A stretch of DNA of 64,000 bases, from contig CANLOY010000001.1 of assembly GCA_947493005.1 (NCBI GenBank), positions 893,209-957,208 of the forward strand, read 5' to 3'. Source of the stretch: an uncultured Roseivirga sp. (GTDB taxonomy: Bacteria > Bacteroidota > Bacteroidia > Cytophagales > Cyclobacteriaceae). The translations under genes were made by a program, and so were the position numbers. The notes under the pieces were generated by a model. The model was not told where the DNA came from. It did no database searches and saw only the letters and a program-made list of their open reading frames with translations. The stretch's first letter is position 1. Each line of letters begins with the position of its first letter. Below, in pieces: positions 9,644 through 17,728 of the stretch.

Positions 9644-10729
9644 ATGAAACGTTTTTCTTTCCTTCTACTCTTTGCTTTTTGTTCTGTTTCACTTTTCGGA
9701 CAGAACGAAACTGTTAATGGAAGTTTGACAATTAATCATGCTAGTCCATTGCTTATATTCAAGAACAACACTTACAATGGCGCTGCTGCTTCTGGATATA
9801 TTGAATGGCGCCAATCGAATGGTACCAGAACTGGTTGGTTAGGAGATGGAAGTCCAGGAAATAATGATCTTTATTGGCAAAATGAAGTAGGAGGGAAGCT
9901 TAGTCTTTACGCTGGTGGAGGTATTGACTTGTTAAGTAATACTAGTCTTGTAGGTAATTTGAATCTCGGAACAGGTACGGGAACTACTGCGAGTATTAAT
10001 TTTACCAGTTTGGCAAGAAATCAGATTGCAGTACCAATTAATACTAGCTTAGAGTTTAGAGAAGGAGTAAATGAAAGAGCCCGTTTTGTTGCGGGTAGCG
10101 GAAACTTCATCTTAAATAGCACGGCAGATTCAGGTCACAAACTTCAGGTTAATGGTACTACGCTTTTCAATGGAGCAGCTGAATTGAATTCTACCAATGC
10201 TGTAGGTCTTTTGATGACTAACGAAACAGCTTCTCAAGGTGTAGGTACTTTATCCAATACGTTTAGGGTAGTTGCTGATTCGGATGGTGACGGTACCGGA
10301 AATATCTCACATGAGATTGGCGGAGTAGGAAGTGTCCTGACCAACTTAACAGCGAACGCTTATACCATAAAAGTTAAGACAATAGTTGATGGTGACATCG
10401 AATCCAAAAAAGTAAAAGTTTCGGCAAGCCCAGGTACATTTCCAGACTATGTCTTCAAATCAGACTACAAACTATTGACCATCGACCAACTTGAAGAGTT
10501 CATCAAAGCCAATGGTCACTTACCCAACATCCCTAAAGCCGCAGAAGTAGAAGCCAACGGCCAGGACTTAGGTTTGATTCAACAAAAGCTATTAGAGAAA
10601 ATTGAAGAGCTTACGCTTTATACAATTGAGCAGGAGAAAAAACTAGAGATATCAGATGTTAGATATCAGAAACTAGAAATCAAATACCAAAAACTTCTCG
10701 AACGAATTGAAAAACTGGAGAAAAAGTAG
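9644..10729 (+). CDS. Secreted tail-fibre-like protein with C-terminal coiled coil (copy 1)
   Basis: The 361-residue protein has a clear signal peptide ([20 protein letters not shown]) and a Gly/Asn/Thr-rich beta-type body of the kind seen in phage-tail-fibre-like extracellular proteins. Near residues 265-330 it has the [18 protein letters not shown] block that is common in Cytophagales secreted proteins. It ends in a heptad-rich coiled coil ([16 protein letters not shown] onward). I infer a trimeric surface or secreted fibre; the function is unknown. The C-terminal half is almost repeated in the next gene 36 bp downstream, so the pair arose by tandem duplication. Confidence 0.75.
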   Translation: MKRFSFLLLFAFCSVSLFGQNETVNGSLTINHASPLLIFKNNTYNGAAASGYIEWRQSNGTRTGWLGDGSPGNNDLYWQNEVGGKLSLYAGGGIDLLSNTSLVGNLNLGTGTGTTASINFTSLARNQIAVPINTSLEFREGVNERARFVAGSGNFILNSTADSGHKLQVNGTTLFNGAAELNSTNAVGLLMTNETASQGVGTLSNTFRVVADSDGDGTGNISHEIGGVGSVLTNLTANAYTIKVKTIVDGDIESKKVKVSASPGTFPDYVFKSDYKLLTIDQLEEFIKANGHLPNIPKAAEVEANGQDLGLIQQKLLEKIEELTLYTIEQEKKLEISDVRYQKLEIKYQKLLERIEKLEKK

Positions 10730-10765
10730 AATAGAGTTTAACACTAATTTCAAACCAATATAGTT

Positions 10766-12157
10766 ATGCGCAAAGTTTGTTTATTATTTACCCTTTTGCT
10801 GATCAATGAAGCCATTGGCTTTTCACAAAGCTATGTCAATAAAACTGGCGATACCATGACTGGTGATTTAACCCTCACCAATGCAAACTTTTGGACCAAT
10901 AAAGTTTACTATAACACAAGTGGTACCTATACAGGAGCCCTCTATGGTAGTGGCATTAATTTTATAATGGAAGTAGGAACGGGAGGAAGACTAATGTTCA
11001 AACCAAACAATCAAATCAGAGGGTTATGGACAAGCACAGGTTTAAGAATTGGTGACTCGGCAGCTCCAGGTTACACTTTAGATGTAGCAGGAACGGGGAG
11101 TTTTTCATCTTCTTTGAAAGCTTTGGATTTTAGATCCTTTTCTGGTGATTTTGTTGCCGGAGTATTGAATGGAAATGTCCGTGTTGGTTCTGGAAATACT
11201 GCTCAAGGATTGGATTTTTATGCAGGCGGTGCGAAACGGCTATGGATTTCTACCAATGGAAATGCAGAGTTAGCAGGCAATATGAATTTAGGCTCTAGTA
11301 GTCCTACTACAGTTATGCTAAACCTCCAAAGCACAACGAGAAACCAAGTTACGGTTCCAGTAAATTCCAGTTTGGAGTTCAGAGAGGGAATTAATGAGAG
11401 GGCGCGTTTTGTAGCGGGTAGCGGAAACTTCATAATAAATAGTACTGCAGATTCAGGCCATAAACTACAGGTTAATGGTAGTGCACTTTTCAATGGAGCA
11501 GCTGAATTGAATTCGACTAATAGCGTTGGTATTTTGCTTACTAACGAAACAGCCTCTCAAGGTATAGGTACTTTATCCAATACCTTAAGGGTAGTTGCAG
11601 ATTCGGACGGTGACGGGACCGGAAATATTTCACATGAGATAGGAGGAGTAGGGAGTATCCTTACTAACCTAACGGCAAACACATATACTATAAATGTTAA
11701 GACAATAGTTGATAATGACATTGAATCCAAAAAAGTAAAAGTATCAGCAGACCCAGGCACTTTCCCCGATTATGTATTTACCAACGACTATCAACTATTA
11801 ACTATCGACCAACTCGAAGAGTTCATCAAAACCAATGGTCACTTACCCAACATCCCTAAAGCTGCAGAAGTAGAAGCCAACGGCCAGGACTTAGGCCTGA
11901 TCCAGCAGAAGCTTTTGGAGAAAATTGAAGAGTTGACACTCTATACCATTGAGCAGTCAAAAGAAATCGCTCTATTAAAAGCTAAGGTTAAGGTATCCCC
12001 TTTAGGGGACCAAGGGGTAGATCAGGAAAAAGAGAGACTTGAAGCTAAAAACTTGAAGCTTGAGTCTAAATACGAAATACTCAATACGCAATTCGAACAA
12101 CTATTAAAGCGTGTAGAAAAACTCGAATCTACCAAAAACTCAAAAGCTAATAATTAA
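10766..12157 (+). CDS. Secreted tail-fibre-like protein with C-terminal coiled coil (copy 2)
   Basis: This is a 463-residue paralogue of the preceding gene. It has a signal peptide ([21 protein letters not shown]), then a unique N-terminal portion with [11 protein letters not shown], a motif typical of tail-fibre repeats. From about residue 200 it is nearly identical to copy 1, including [18 protein letters not shown] and [18 protein letters not shown]. The terminal coiled coil is longer and has an insertion around residues 400-425. It is probably an extracellular fibre or adhesin component. The next gene follows after 11 bp. Confidence 0.75.
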   Translation: MRKVCLLFTLLLINEAIGFSQSYVNKTGDTMTGDLTLTNANFWTNKVYYNTSGTYTGALYGSGINFIMEVGTGGRLMFKPNNQIRGLWTSTGLRIGDSAAPGYTLDVAGTGSFSSSLKALDFRSFSGDFVAGVLNGNVRVGSGNTAQGLDFYAGGAKRLWISTNGNAELAGNMNLGSSSPTTVMLNLQSTTRNQVTVPVNSSLEFREGINERARFVAGSGNFIINSTADSGHKLQVNGSALFNGAAELNSTNSVGILLTNETASQGIGTLSNTLRVVADSDGDGTGNISHEIGGVGSILTNLTANTYTINVKTIVDNDIESKKVKVSADPGTFPDYVFTNDYQLLTIDQLEEFIKTNGHLPNIPKAAEVEANGQDLGLIQQKLLEKIEELTLYTIEQSKEIALLKAKVKVSPLGDQGVDQEKERLEAKNLKLESKYEILNTQFEQLLKRVEKLESTKNSKANN

Positions 12158-12168
12158 ACACCAACCCG

Positions 12169-12477
12169 ATGAAAAAAGCCTTTCTGTTCATATTGTCCAT
12201 GGCGCTAGTGGTACAACTACCGGCCCAGGACGTTCCGAATTTGATTCCTCCTTCACCAGAGGCAGCCTCTATAGTAGGCTATGGAAACACAGGGGTGAAC
12301 CCTATGATTACAAGGGTATTAAAGCACCAACCAAAGTTCATAGCCACAGATGGCTTAATAGTATACAGAAGTCTGATTCCAGGAAGTCTTCACGTACGAG
12401 ACTCTTACAGAATTACTGTAAAGGGTAGAAATAAAATAAGGGCTGATATAGAACAGGCCAATGGCTCAGCTTCATAA
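12169..12477 (+). pseudogene. 5' stub of an RHS/YD-repeat-type secreted gene, chimeric with a transposase fragment
   Basis: Residues 1-44 form a signal peptide (MKKAFLFILSMALVVQLPAQ) followed by PNLIPPSPEAASIVGYGNTG. That segment resembles the N-terminus of very large RHS/SpvB-like secreted proteins of Bacteroidota, as judged from family knowledge. At residue 45 the frame switches without a stop into 34 residues (PMITRVLKHQ... to HVRD) identical to residues 140-173 of the IS1-type transposase encoded downstream. It ends 24 residues later. None of the expected several-kilobase RHS body follows. I read it as a remnant created by IS-linked rearrangement. Whether the chimera is translated is unknown. 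Confidence 0.7.
12301..12402 (+). repeat. 102-bp perfect direct repeat, copy A (inside the RHS stub)
   Basis: These 102 bp (34 codons) are identical to 12984-13085 in the transposase gene, in the same orientation and the same reading frame. Identity begins at CCTATGATTA and ends at CGTACGAGAC; the flanking bases differ at both ends. The copy lacks any IS terminus, so it is an internal fragment and not a partial insertion with an end. Confidence 0.95.
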
Positions 12478-12523
12478 GTAATGTATCAAATTATCTGGTT
12501 TAGTAATTAATGTCACTGAACCT

Positions 12524-12546
12524 AAGTGTAGATTGCATCTACACTT
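12524..12546. repeat. Left terminal palindrome of the IS element
   Basis: The arms AAGTGTAGAT and ATCTACACTT are perfectly complementary around a 3-nt TGC centre. The right end has the same design. Confidence 0.8.
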
Positions 12547-12566
12547 ACATATTAATTTTTGAAACA

Positions 12567-13223
12567 ATGAACTGTAGGCACTGTACATCACTATGCTACA
12601 AATGCGGTAAACAAAAGAATGGCAGACAGCGGTATCGTTGTAAGAAATGCCTGAAATATCAACAAGCCAATTATAAGTACAAAGTCTATCATCCAGGTAT
12701 CAATGGTCAGATTGTTTCTATGCTCAAAGAAGGAGTAGGCATTCGAGGTATTGGCCGTTTATTATCCATTTCCAAAAATACGGTGCTGGCAAGAATCAGA
12801 TCAATTGCAAGCACAGTAAAAAAGCCAGCAATGGCATCAACAGGTAGTATTTATGAAGTCGATGAGATGTGGACATTCAATAAGTCAAAAGAGAACGTAT
12901 TATGGATTACATACATCTATGACAGAACAAGCAAAGGCGTAGTAGATTTTGTTGTAGGCAAAAGAAGCAGGTCTTTTCTAAAGCCTATGATTACAAGGGT
13001 ATTAAAGCACCAACCAAAGTTCATAGCCACAGATGGCTTAATAGTATACAGAAGTCTGATTCCAGGAAGTCTTCACGTACGAGACCCGTATCAAACCTTA
13101 AGGATAGAGCGCAATAACCTGAATTTAAGGACACATTTAAAACGGCTATCAAGAAAGACAATCAATTACTCCAAAAGTATAAGTATGCTACGTTCAGTAT
13201 TGACACTATATTTTTGGTCATAA
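12567..13223 (+). CDS. IS1-family transposase
   Basis: The 218-residue DDE transposase appears complete. An InsA-like zinc-binding N-terminus (C3, C6, C25, C28, with GRQRYRCKKC) is followed by a helix-turn-helix (GIRGIGRLLSISKNTV). The InsB-like catalytic domain has D99 (EVDEMWTF), D156 (IATDG) and E181 (RIERNNLNLRT), and ends with RKTINYSKS. A single continuous frame is used, without the insA/insB frameshift of classical IS1. An in-frame ATG at 12510 lies before the left palindrome. ATG 12567 starts directly at the zinc finger and is preferred. Confidence 0.88.
   Translation: MNCRHCTSLCYKCGKQKNGRQRYRCKKCLKYQQANYKYKVYHPGINGQIVSMLKEGVGIRGIGRLLSISKNTVLARIRSIASTVKKPAMASTGSIYEVDEMWTFNKSKENVLWITYIYDRTSKGVVDFVVGKRSRSFLKPMITRVLKHQPKFIATDGLIVYRSLIPGSLHVRDPYQTLRIERNNLNLRTHLKRLSRKTINYSKSISMLRSVLTLYFWS
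12984..13085 (+). repeat. 102-bp perfect direct repeat, copy B (in the transposase gene)
   Basis: This is the parental copy of the 102-bp duplication. It encodes transposase residues 140-173, including the second catalytic aspartate D156. The other copy is at 12301-12402. Confidence 0.95.
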
Positions 13224-13243
13224 TTTCAATCGAAAAGAAAGCT

Positions 13244-13266
13244 AAGTGTAGTTTGTAACTACACTT
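13244..13266. repeat. Right terminal palindrome of the IS element
   Basis: The arms AAGTGTAGTT and AACTACACTT are perfectly complementary around a TGT centre. Relative to the left end, the stem differs by an A-T to T-A swap that keeps pairing intact. Confidence 0.8.
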
Positions 13267-13343
13267 TCATATCCTTTGCAAACCATTTTAGACTAATGGA
13301 ACAAAGGAGCACAACATGATTGTTGTATACGAAACAGCTCTAT

Positions 13344-13751
13344 ATGCTTAAACCATTAAAAGTCATTTTATTATTACTTTCCTTTTCATTCGGTATCACA
13401 CAAGAGGTGGTTTACAAAGGAGAATGGGATAATTACAGTCGCTGGACAACATTCGAAGGCAGTTGGCAAATTGTGAAATCAGAAGAAAAACAAGAGATCA
13501 TATTCGGAGATGATTTTGAAGCCAAAAAAGCTCCTGATTTGAAAATATTCTTTTCCAAGGCCAGCTTAGACGATATCACCAGTAAGAATGCACTCAAAGC
13601 GGGAGAACCTGTTTTCGTAGCCAAACTTGCATCCTACAAAGGAAAGGCGACTTATACCATTCCATCATCAATAGACATCACCAAATATAAAACAGTGATT
13701 GTGCATTGCGAGGAGTACTCCAAACTTTGGGGAGGCTCTCCCTTAAAGTAA
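13344..13751 (+). CDS. DM13-domain secreted protein
   Basis: The 135-residue product has a hydrophobic signal peptide (LKVILLLLSFSFGITQ) and one DM13-like domain. The domain shows FGDDFEAKKAPDLKIFFSKAS, then VAKLASYKGKATYTIP and a terminal VIVHCEEYSKLWGGSPLK that includes the conserved cysteine. DM13 domains have been proposed to act in redox or adhesion roles; no specific function can be assigned here. ATG 13344 is chosen over an upstream TTG at 13320 because it begins the signal peptide. It lies just after the IS element, and its transcript meets a convergent gene through a shared hairpin. Confidence 0.8.
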   Translation: MLKPLKVILLLLSFSFGITQEVVYKGEWDNYSRWTTFEGSWQIVKSEEKQEIIFGDDFEAKKAPDLKIFFSKASLDDITSKNALKAGEPVFVAKLASYKGKATYTIPSSIDITKYKTVIVHCEEYSKLWGGSPLK

Positions 13752-13778
13752 GTAACTCTCTTAGCACGTCATTCCGGA

Positions 13779-13815
13779 ATTTTTCTTTCTGATTTTCAAG
13801 GAATGAAAGAAAAAT
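13779..13815. terminator. Bidirectional terminator between convergent genes
   Basis: Perfect 11-bp arms, ATTTTTCTTTC and GAAAGAAAAAT, are separated by 15 nt. The T-rich arm on either strand and the position between two converging 3' ends support a shared terminator. Confidence 0.6.
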
Positions 13816-13824
13816 ATCAGACAT

Positions 13825-14715
13825 CTATTTTAGGTTATAACCCTTACGCCCCTGCAGTCCCCCGGTATGAATAAACAAAATACGACTTCCTTCAGGAAAA
13901 TATCCATTGTGGATAAGTTGATAAACTCCGAACATTGATTTGCCAGTATAAACAGGGTCTAAAAGTATGTTGTGTCTGGCTTCAAAGTCTTTCATAAAGT
14001 CAATTAACTCTGGTTTTACCTTAGCATAACCGCCAAAGTGATAATCCGTATTGATACTCCAGTTTGAGTATCGATTATCACAGTATTCTAACAACAGTTG
14101 CCCCACTTCTCCTTCAAGAAAATTGCCTTTTAATGATGTAAACCCTAAAACCTGCCTTTTTCCATTAAGACCTGATATTACACCTGATATCGTGCCACCC
14201 GTTCCAACAGCCAGGCAGTAATAATCATACTCCTGATCGAGATCTTTTACAATTTCCTTGCAACCTTTAATCGCTAATTGATTAGTGCCTCCCTCCGGAA
14301 TGAGATAGAAATCCCCAAATTTATTATGTAAAGTATTTTTTACTTTTTCTTCATTTTTCAACCGATAACTTGCCCGATCCAGATATATAAACTCCATGCC
14401 CATTGATTTAGCAAAAGCAAGCGTTGGATTTAGCGGTAATGTTTCCTCACCACGAATCACACCTATAGACTCAAACCCGTAAGCATTCGCGGCTGCAGCT
14501 GTAGCATAGATATGGTTGGAATAAGCACCCCCAAATGTCAGCAGTTGTTTGTGTCCCAGGCGCTTTGCTTCAGCTAGGTTGTACTTCAGTTTTCGAAACT
14601 TATTCCCGGATATTGTCGGGTGATTCAGGTCCTCCCTCTTTACAAACAAACTGACTGCCTTTTCCTCAAAAAGGGGCTCATGAATTTGCTGTATAGGGAC
14701 GACCTCTGTTTTCAT
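13825..14715 (-). CDS. PLP-dependent ACC deaminase / D-cysteine desulfhydrase family enzyme
   Basis: The product belongs to the fold-type II PLP family that includes 1-aminocyclopropane-1-carboxylate deaminase and D-cysteine desulfhydrase. The PLP lysine is K39 in SGNKFRKLKYN. GGAYSNH follows at about residues 62-68, and the phosphate-binding loop GTGGTISG is present. At 296 residues it is slightly shorter than DcyD-type enzymes of about 330. Substrate cannot be decided from sequence; D-cysteine desulfhydration is the commoner activity in bacteria. The gene is divergent from rluD with about 40 bp between starts. Confidence 0.88.
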   Translation of the reverse strand: MKTEVVPIQQIHEPLFEEKAVSLFVKREDLNHPTISGNKFRKLKYNLAEAKRLGHKQLLTFGGAYSNHIYATAAAANAYGFESIGVIRGEETLPLNPTLAFAKSMGMEFIYLDRASYRLKNEEKVKNTLHNKFGDFYLIPEGGTNQLAIKGCKEIVKDLDQEYDYYCLAVGTGGTISGVISGLNGKRQVLGFTSLKGNFLEGEVGQLLLEYCDNRYSNWSINTDYHFGGYAKVKPELIDFMKDFEARHNILLDPVYTGKSMFGVYQLIHNGYFPEGSRILFIHTGGLQGRKGYNLK

Positions 14716-14756
14716 CCCGACAAGTTATCATATCTTTGCCTGACAAAACCAGTCCA

Positions 14757-15773
14757 ATGACCGAAGAATTTGAAGAAGAGGAATTGTTTGAACACCACCG
14801 TATAGTGTGTGATCCTGGACAAGAACCATATCGTATTGATAAATTCCTGATGGATAGGTTACCGAACGTTACGCGTAACAAGGTGCAACAGGGCATAAAG
14901 GATGGTTTTGTTAAGGTTAACGGAAGCGATGTAAAGCCAAACTATAAAGTACATCCCAATGACGAAATCGTAGTGGCACTTCCTGAGCCTCCTCGAGAAA
15001 ATGAATTACTTCCAGAAGATATTCCAATCAATATCTATCACGAGGATGATGACCTGCTGATTGTAAATAAAGAGTCGGGAATGGTAGTTCATCCAGCTTA
15101 CAATAACTGGTCAGGAACGCTTGTAAATGCACTGGTTCATCACTTTCAGCAGTTACCAACTATGAAAGACAATGAAGGGAGACCCGGTTTGGTACATCGA
15201 ATAGATAAAGACACTTCTGGGCTTTTAGTGATTGCTAAAACGGAGAAGGCTATGAGTGGTTTGGCCAAGCAGTTCTTCGACCATAGCATTGAGCGTACTT
15301 ACTATGCTTTGATATGGGGAGTACCCAAAGAAAAGGAGGGGACGATTAATGTTAATTTAGGACGAAGCGAAAAAGACAGAAGGATTACTGTGGCAATTGA
15401 AGATGGATCCAGAGGAAGAACTGCAATTACCCACTACAAAGTGCTGAAAGATTTACGTTATGTATCATTAATTCAGTGTAACCTGGAAACCGGAAGAACA
15501 CATCAGATCAGAGCACACATGAAATACTTGGGGCATCCGCTATTCAACGATGCAACCTATGGAGGGGATAAAATCCTTAAGGGCACTCAGTTTTCTAAGT
15601 ACAAGGCTTTTGTAGATAACGCCTTTAAAATGATGCCAAGGCAGGCATTGCATGCGAAATCGCTGGGCTTTGTACATCCAATTACGAACGAGTTAGTTCA
15701 GTTTGATTCAGAGCTTCCCGAAGATTTTCAAAATGTTCTGGAAAAGTGGGAAAACTATGTCAAATACGAATAA
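14757..15773 (+). CDS. rluD: RluA-family 23S rRNA pseudouridine synthase (RluD-like)
   Basis: This enzyme isomerises uridines to pseudouridine, in RluD proteins at the helix 69 loop of 23S rRNA. An N-terminal S4 RNA-binding domain (YRIDKFLMDRLPNVTRNKVQQ...VKVNGSDVKPNYKV) precedes the catalytic domain. The catalytic aspartate lies in HRIDKDTSGLLV, and later blocks include ETGRTHQIRAHM. The length of 338 residues is typical. ATG 14757 is preferred to an in-frame TTG 21 bp upstream. The 3' end overlaps that of the convergent trhA-like gene by 14 nt. The exact target site is inferred. Confidence 0.9.
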   Translation: MTEEFEEEELFEHHRIVCDPGQEPYRIDKFLMDRLPNVTRNKVQQGIKDGFVKVNGSDVKPNYKVHPNDEIVVALPEPPRENELLPEDIPINIYHEDDDLLIVNKESGMVVHPAYNNWSGTLVNALVHHFQQLPTMKDNEGRPGLVHRIDKDTSGLLVIAKTEKAMSGLAKQFFDHSIERTYYALIWGVPKEKEGTINVNLGRSEKDRRITVAIEDGSRGRTAITHYKVLKDLRYVSLIQCNLETGRTHQIRAHMKYLGHPLFNDATYGGDKILKGTQFSKYKAFVDNAFKMMPRQALHAKSLGFVHPITNELVQFDSELPEDFQNVLEKWENYVKYE

Positions 15774-16413
15774 TGTATTTGACAACTGCCCAGGCATGAA
15801 ACCCTGTTCCACTTAATACAAACACATGCCATATAGCATGGTGGTACTTCAGCTTGCGCATCAGGTAAAATACCACACCTATAGTGTACGAAAGCCCACC
15901 ATAGAGCATTAAATCAACCGCATCGCTTCCCAATACCTCTGATATTCTTCCAAACATTAAATAGCCTAACCAGCCCATTCCGAGATAGGAAATTAAAGAT
16001 ATGGCCTCATATCGACCGGTATAGAAAACCTTAAAGAGAATTCCCGCCAAGGCAATCAACCAAATGCTAATCAGCATGTTTTGGCCTAAAGTCTCGTTTC
16101 CCAGCACACTCCAGGCAAAAGGAGTAAAGGTTCCCGCAATTAAAACATAGATGGAAATATGATCTAGTTGCTTAAACAACTTCTTTCTTTTTTCTGATTG
16201 AACCCAATGATATACCGATGATGCTGAGTAAAGCAAAATCATGCTTAGAAAGAAGATAGCACAGCTCCAGAATGTGCTGATCTGCTCAAAAGAAACATTT
16301 AAAAAAGTGAACGCTAGTCCGATAAATCCACCAATTACTCCAATGAGGTGAGTGAGTACATTGGCCTTTTCCTCTTCGGGGCTGTAGAAATCGAGTTTGA
16401 TGTCCTTTTTCAA
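15760..16413 (-). CDS. trhA: Hemolysin III / TrhA (PAQR-like) membrane protein
   Basis: The seven-helix membrane protein belongs to the hemolysin III/YqfA (TrhA, PAQR-related) family, linked in E. coli to membrane energetics. Family features include EEEKANVLTHLIG at the N-terminus, SASSVYHW after helix 2, LDHISIYVLIAGTFTPF, and the terminal HHAIWHVFVLSGTGFHAWAV with the metal-binding-type histidines. No ATG occurs near the start. TTG at 16413 is favoured because it overlaps the preceding gene's TGA as TTGA; another TTG lies at 16434. It is probably cotranscribed with the upstream ion channel. Confidence 0.87.
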   Translation of the reverse strand: MKKDIKLDFYSPEEEKANVLTHLIGVIGGFIGLAFTFLNVSFEQISTFWSCAIFFLSMILLYSASSVYHWVQSEKRKKLFKQLDHISIYVLIAGTFTPFAWSVLGNETLGQNMLISIWLIALAGILFKVFYTGRYEAISLISYLGMGWLGYLMFGRISEVLGSDAVDLMLYGGLSYTIGVVFYLMRKLKYHHAIWHVFVLSGTGFHAWAVVKYIIRI

Positions 16414-17216
16414 GCAGGCAGTTTTTCTCCACAAAACTTACAAAAAGCAGCATTGGCTTCGTGTCCGGTCTTTTTACATGCTGCACATGCCCGGATTTCA
16501 GCTTTGTGTTTTTCTTTGCCCAGTTCAACGGTTACGATACCAGTAGGAACAGCAATTATAGCGTAACCCAGAATCATAACGAATGATGCAATGGTTTGTC
16601 CAAGTATAGTTTGTGGAGCAATATCTCCGTAGCCCACTGTGGTTAGTGTAACTATGGCCCAATAAACACTTCTTGGAATACTTGTAAAGCCATTTTCACC
16701 ACCTTCTACAAGATACATTACTGTGCCCATAATCATCACCAAGGTTAAAACACCACCCAGAAATACAGTGATTTTATGTCTACTGGCTTTAAGTGCTCGG
16801 CCTAACTGCTCCCCCTCGCCTACAAAACGACCCAACTTTAAAATCCTGAAAACCCGGAGTAGTCGCAATGCGCGAATAATCAGCAGATACTGTGTTCCAG
16901 TAAAGATCAGGCTAAGGTAGGATGGGAGTAAAGACAGTAAATCTATGATTCCATAAAAGCTGAAAATGTATTTACGTTTTATTTCCGTCACATAAATTCT
17001 GGTAATGTACTCCAGAGAGAAGGCAATCGTCAAAATCCATTCTACTATCCGAAATACATTGCCATACTTGCTTTCCAATGTTGGAACGCTTTCTAACATC
17101 ACAGCCAGAATACTAATGAGAATGGCTATTAATAGGCCTACGTCAAAGGCCTTGCCTGCCGGGGTATCTGTCCCAAAAATGATAATATAAAGCTTGCGCT
17201 TGATATTGCTACTCAT
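16410..17216 (-). CDS. Voltage-gated potassium channel-like protein with C-terminal zinc ribbon
   Basis: The 268-residue six-helix channel subunit resembles KvAP/Kch-type K+ channels. S4 carries spaced arginines (RALRLLRVFRILKLGRF, about residues 115-131). The selectivity filter is TVGYGD at residues 193-198, followed by S6. After S6 a charged linker leads to a compact ribbon with C244, C247, C259 and C262 (CAAC...CKFC), likely binding zinc. This tail suggests a soluble regulatory or assembly element. The stop overlaps the start of the TrhA-like gene, so both may be expressed together. Confidence 0.88.
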   Translation of the reverse strand: MSSNIKRKLYIIIFGTDTPAGKAFDVGLLIAILISILAVMLESVPTLESKYGNVFRIVEWILTIAFSLEYITRIYVTEIKRKYIFSFYGIIDLLSLLPSYLSLIFTGTQYLLIIRALRLLRVFRILKLGRFVGEGEQLGRALKASRHKITVFLGGVLTLVMIMGTVMYLVEGGENGFTSIPRSVYWAIVTLTTVGYGDIAPQTILGQTIASFVMILGYAIIAVPTGIVTVELGKEKHKAEIRACAACKKTGHEANAAFCKFCGEKLPA

Positions 17217-17728
17217 AGCTTAAAAGTAATAATTATTGGGAATGATAGACTTATCTTAATCAAGGTTCACTGAAGAACCATTCAAAACAGGACCTGAACA
17301 TGATACAGATAACTTTCTTCTAACCTTTCGAAAGCCGTCTCTTTTTCTATTTGTGATCATTTTTTCACCCCTGCAGTCATTTAGAGTGAAGTGAGAAAAC
17401 TATTGAGTCCAGTTAGCTTAGATTTCTCTCTACGTTCGAAATGACGTTCTAAAGAAGTTTAGAGGAGCTTATTAAATAGCTTAAGGTTTTTAAGGGCTTT
17501 TCTTTTCCACTCATAGCCACCTCGAACATTAAGAGCAGGTTGAACAGGTTTCTCCTTGCTCGAAGTAAGTACAAGTATGTTTGACGGCTTTAAATTTAAA
17601 TACACCATTTGTGCACCCCCGCAGTCATCTCGAACATAGTGAGAGATCTACTAAATGATGTACCAAACCAAAAGAGTACGTCTTTGCAAGTGAAGCGAAG
17701 CAATCTCCACCCTTACAACACAAACCCA
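17217..17728. other. 512-bp intergenic region with degenerate dispersed repeats
   Basis: No gene is seen. The region contains several degenerate copies of short intergenic motifs: GTCATTTAGAGTGAAGTGAG near 17378, an inverted CTCTACGTTCGAAATGACG near 17438, GTCATCTCGAACATAGTGAG near 17624, and the GAAGCGAAGCAATCTCC motif at its end. They look like accumulated non-coding repeat debris between two channel genes on the same strand. Confidence 0.6.
17679..17708 (-). repeat. 30-bp dispersed intergenic repeat, copy 1
   Basis: It reads CGTCTTTGCAAGTGAAGCGA and ends in AGCAATCTCC on the plus strand. It matches, in opposite orientation, the copies at 38099-38128 and 38328-38357. Confidence 0.7.

Larger units (their letters stand above)
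12524..13266 (+). mobile_element. IS1-family insertion sequence
   Basis: A 743-bp element contains a single IS1-type transposase frame and is bounded by two related 23-bp palindromes. Because the ends are palindromic they match each other both as inverted and as direct repeats. The size is close to IS1 itself (768 bp). I could not identify a convincing 8-9 bp target duplication, so the outer limits are approximate. It lies just downstream of the truncated RHS-type gene, which it may have helped to break. Confidence 0.75.

Noticed and set aside
9644..12477. Prophage tail-fibre region
   Set aside because: The proteins carry signal peptides and no phage structural, integrase or lysis genes are nearby; secreted fibre-like proteins fit better.
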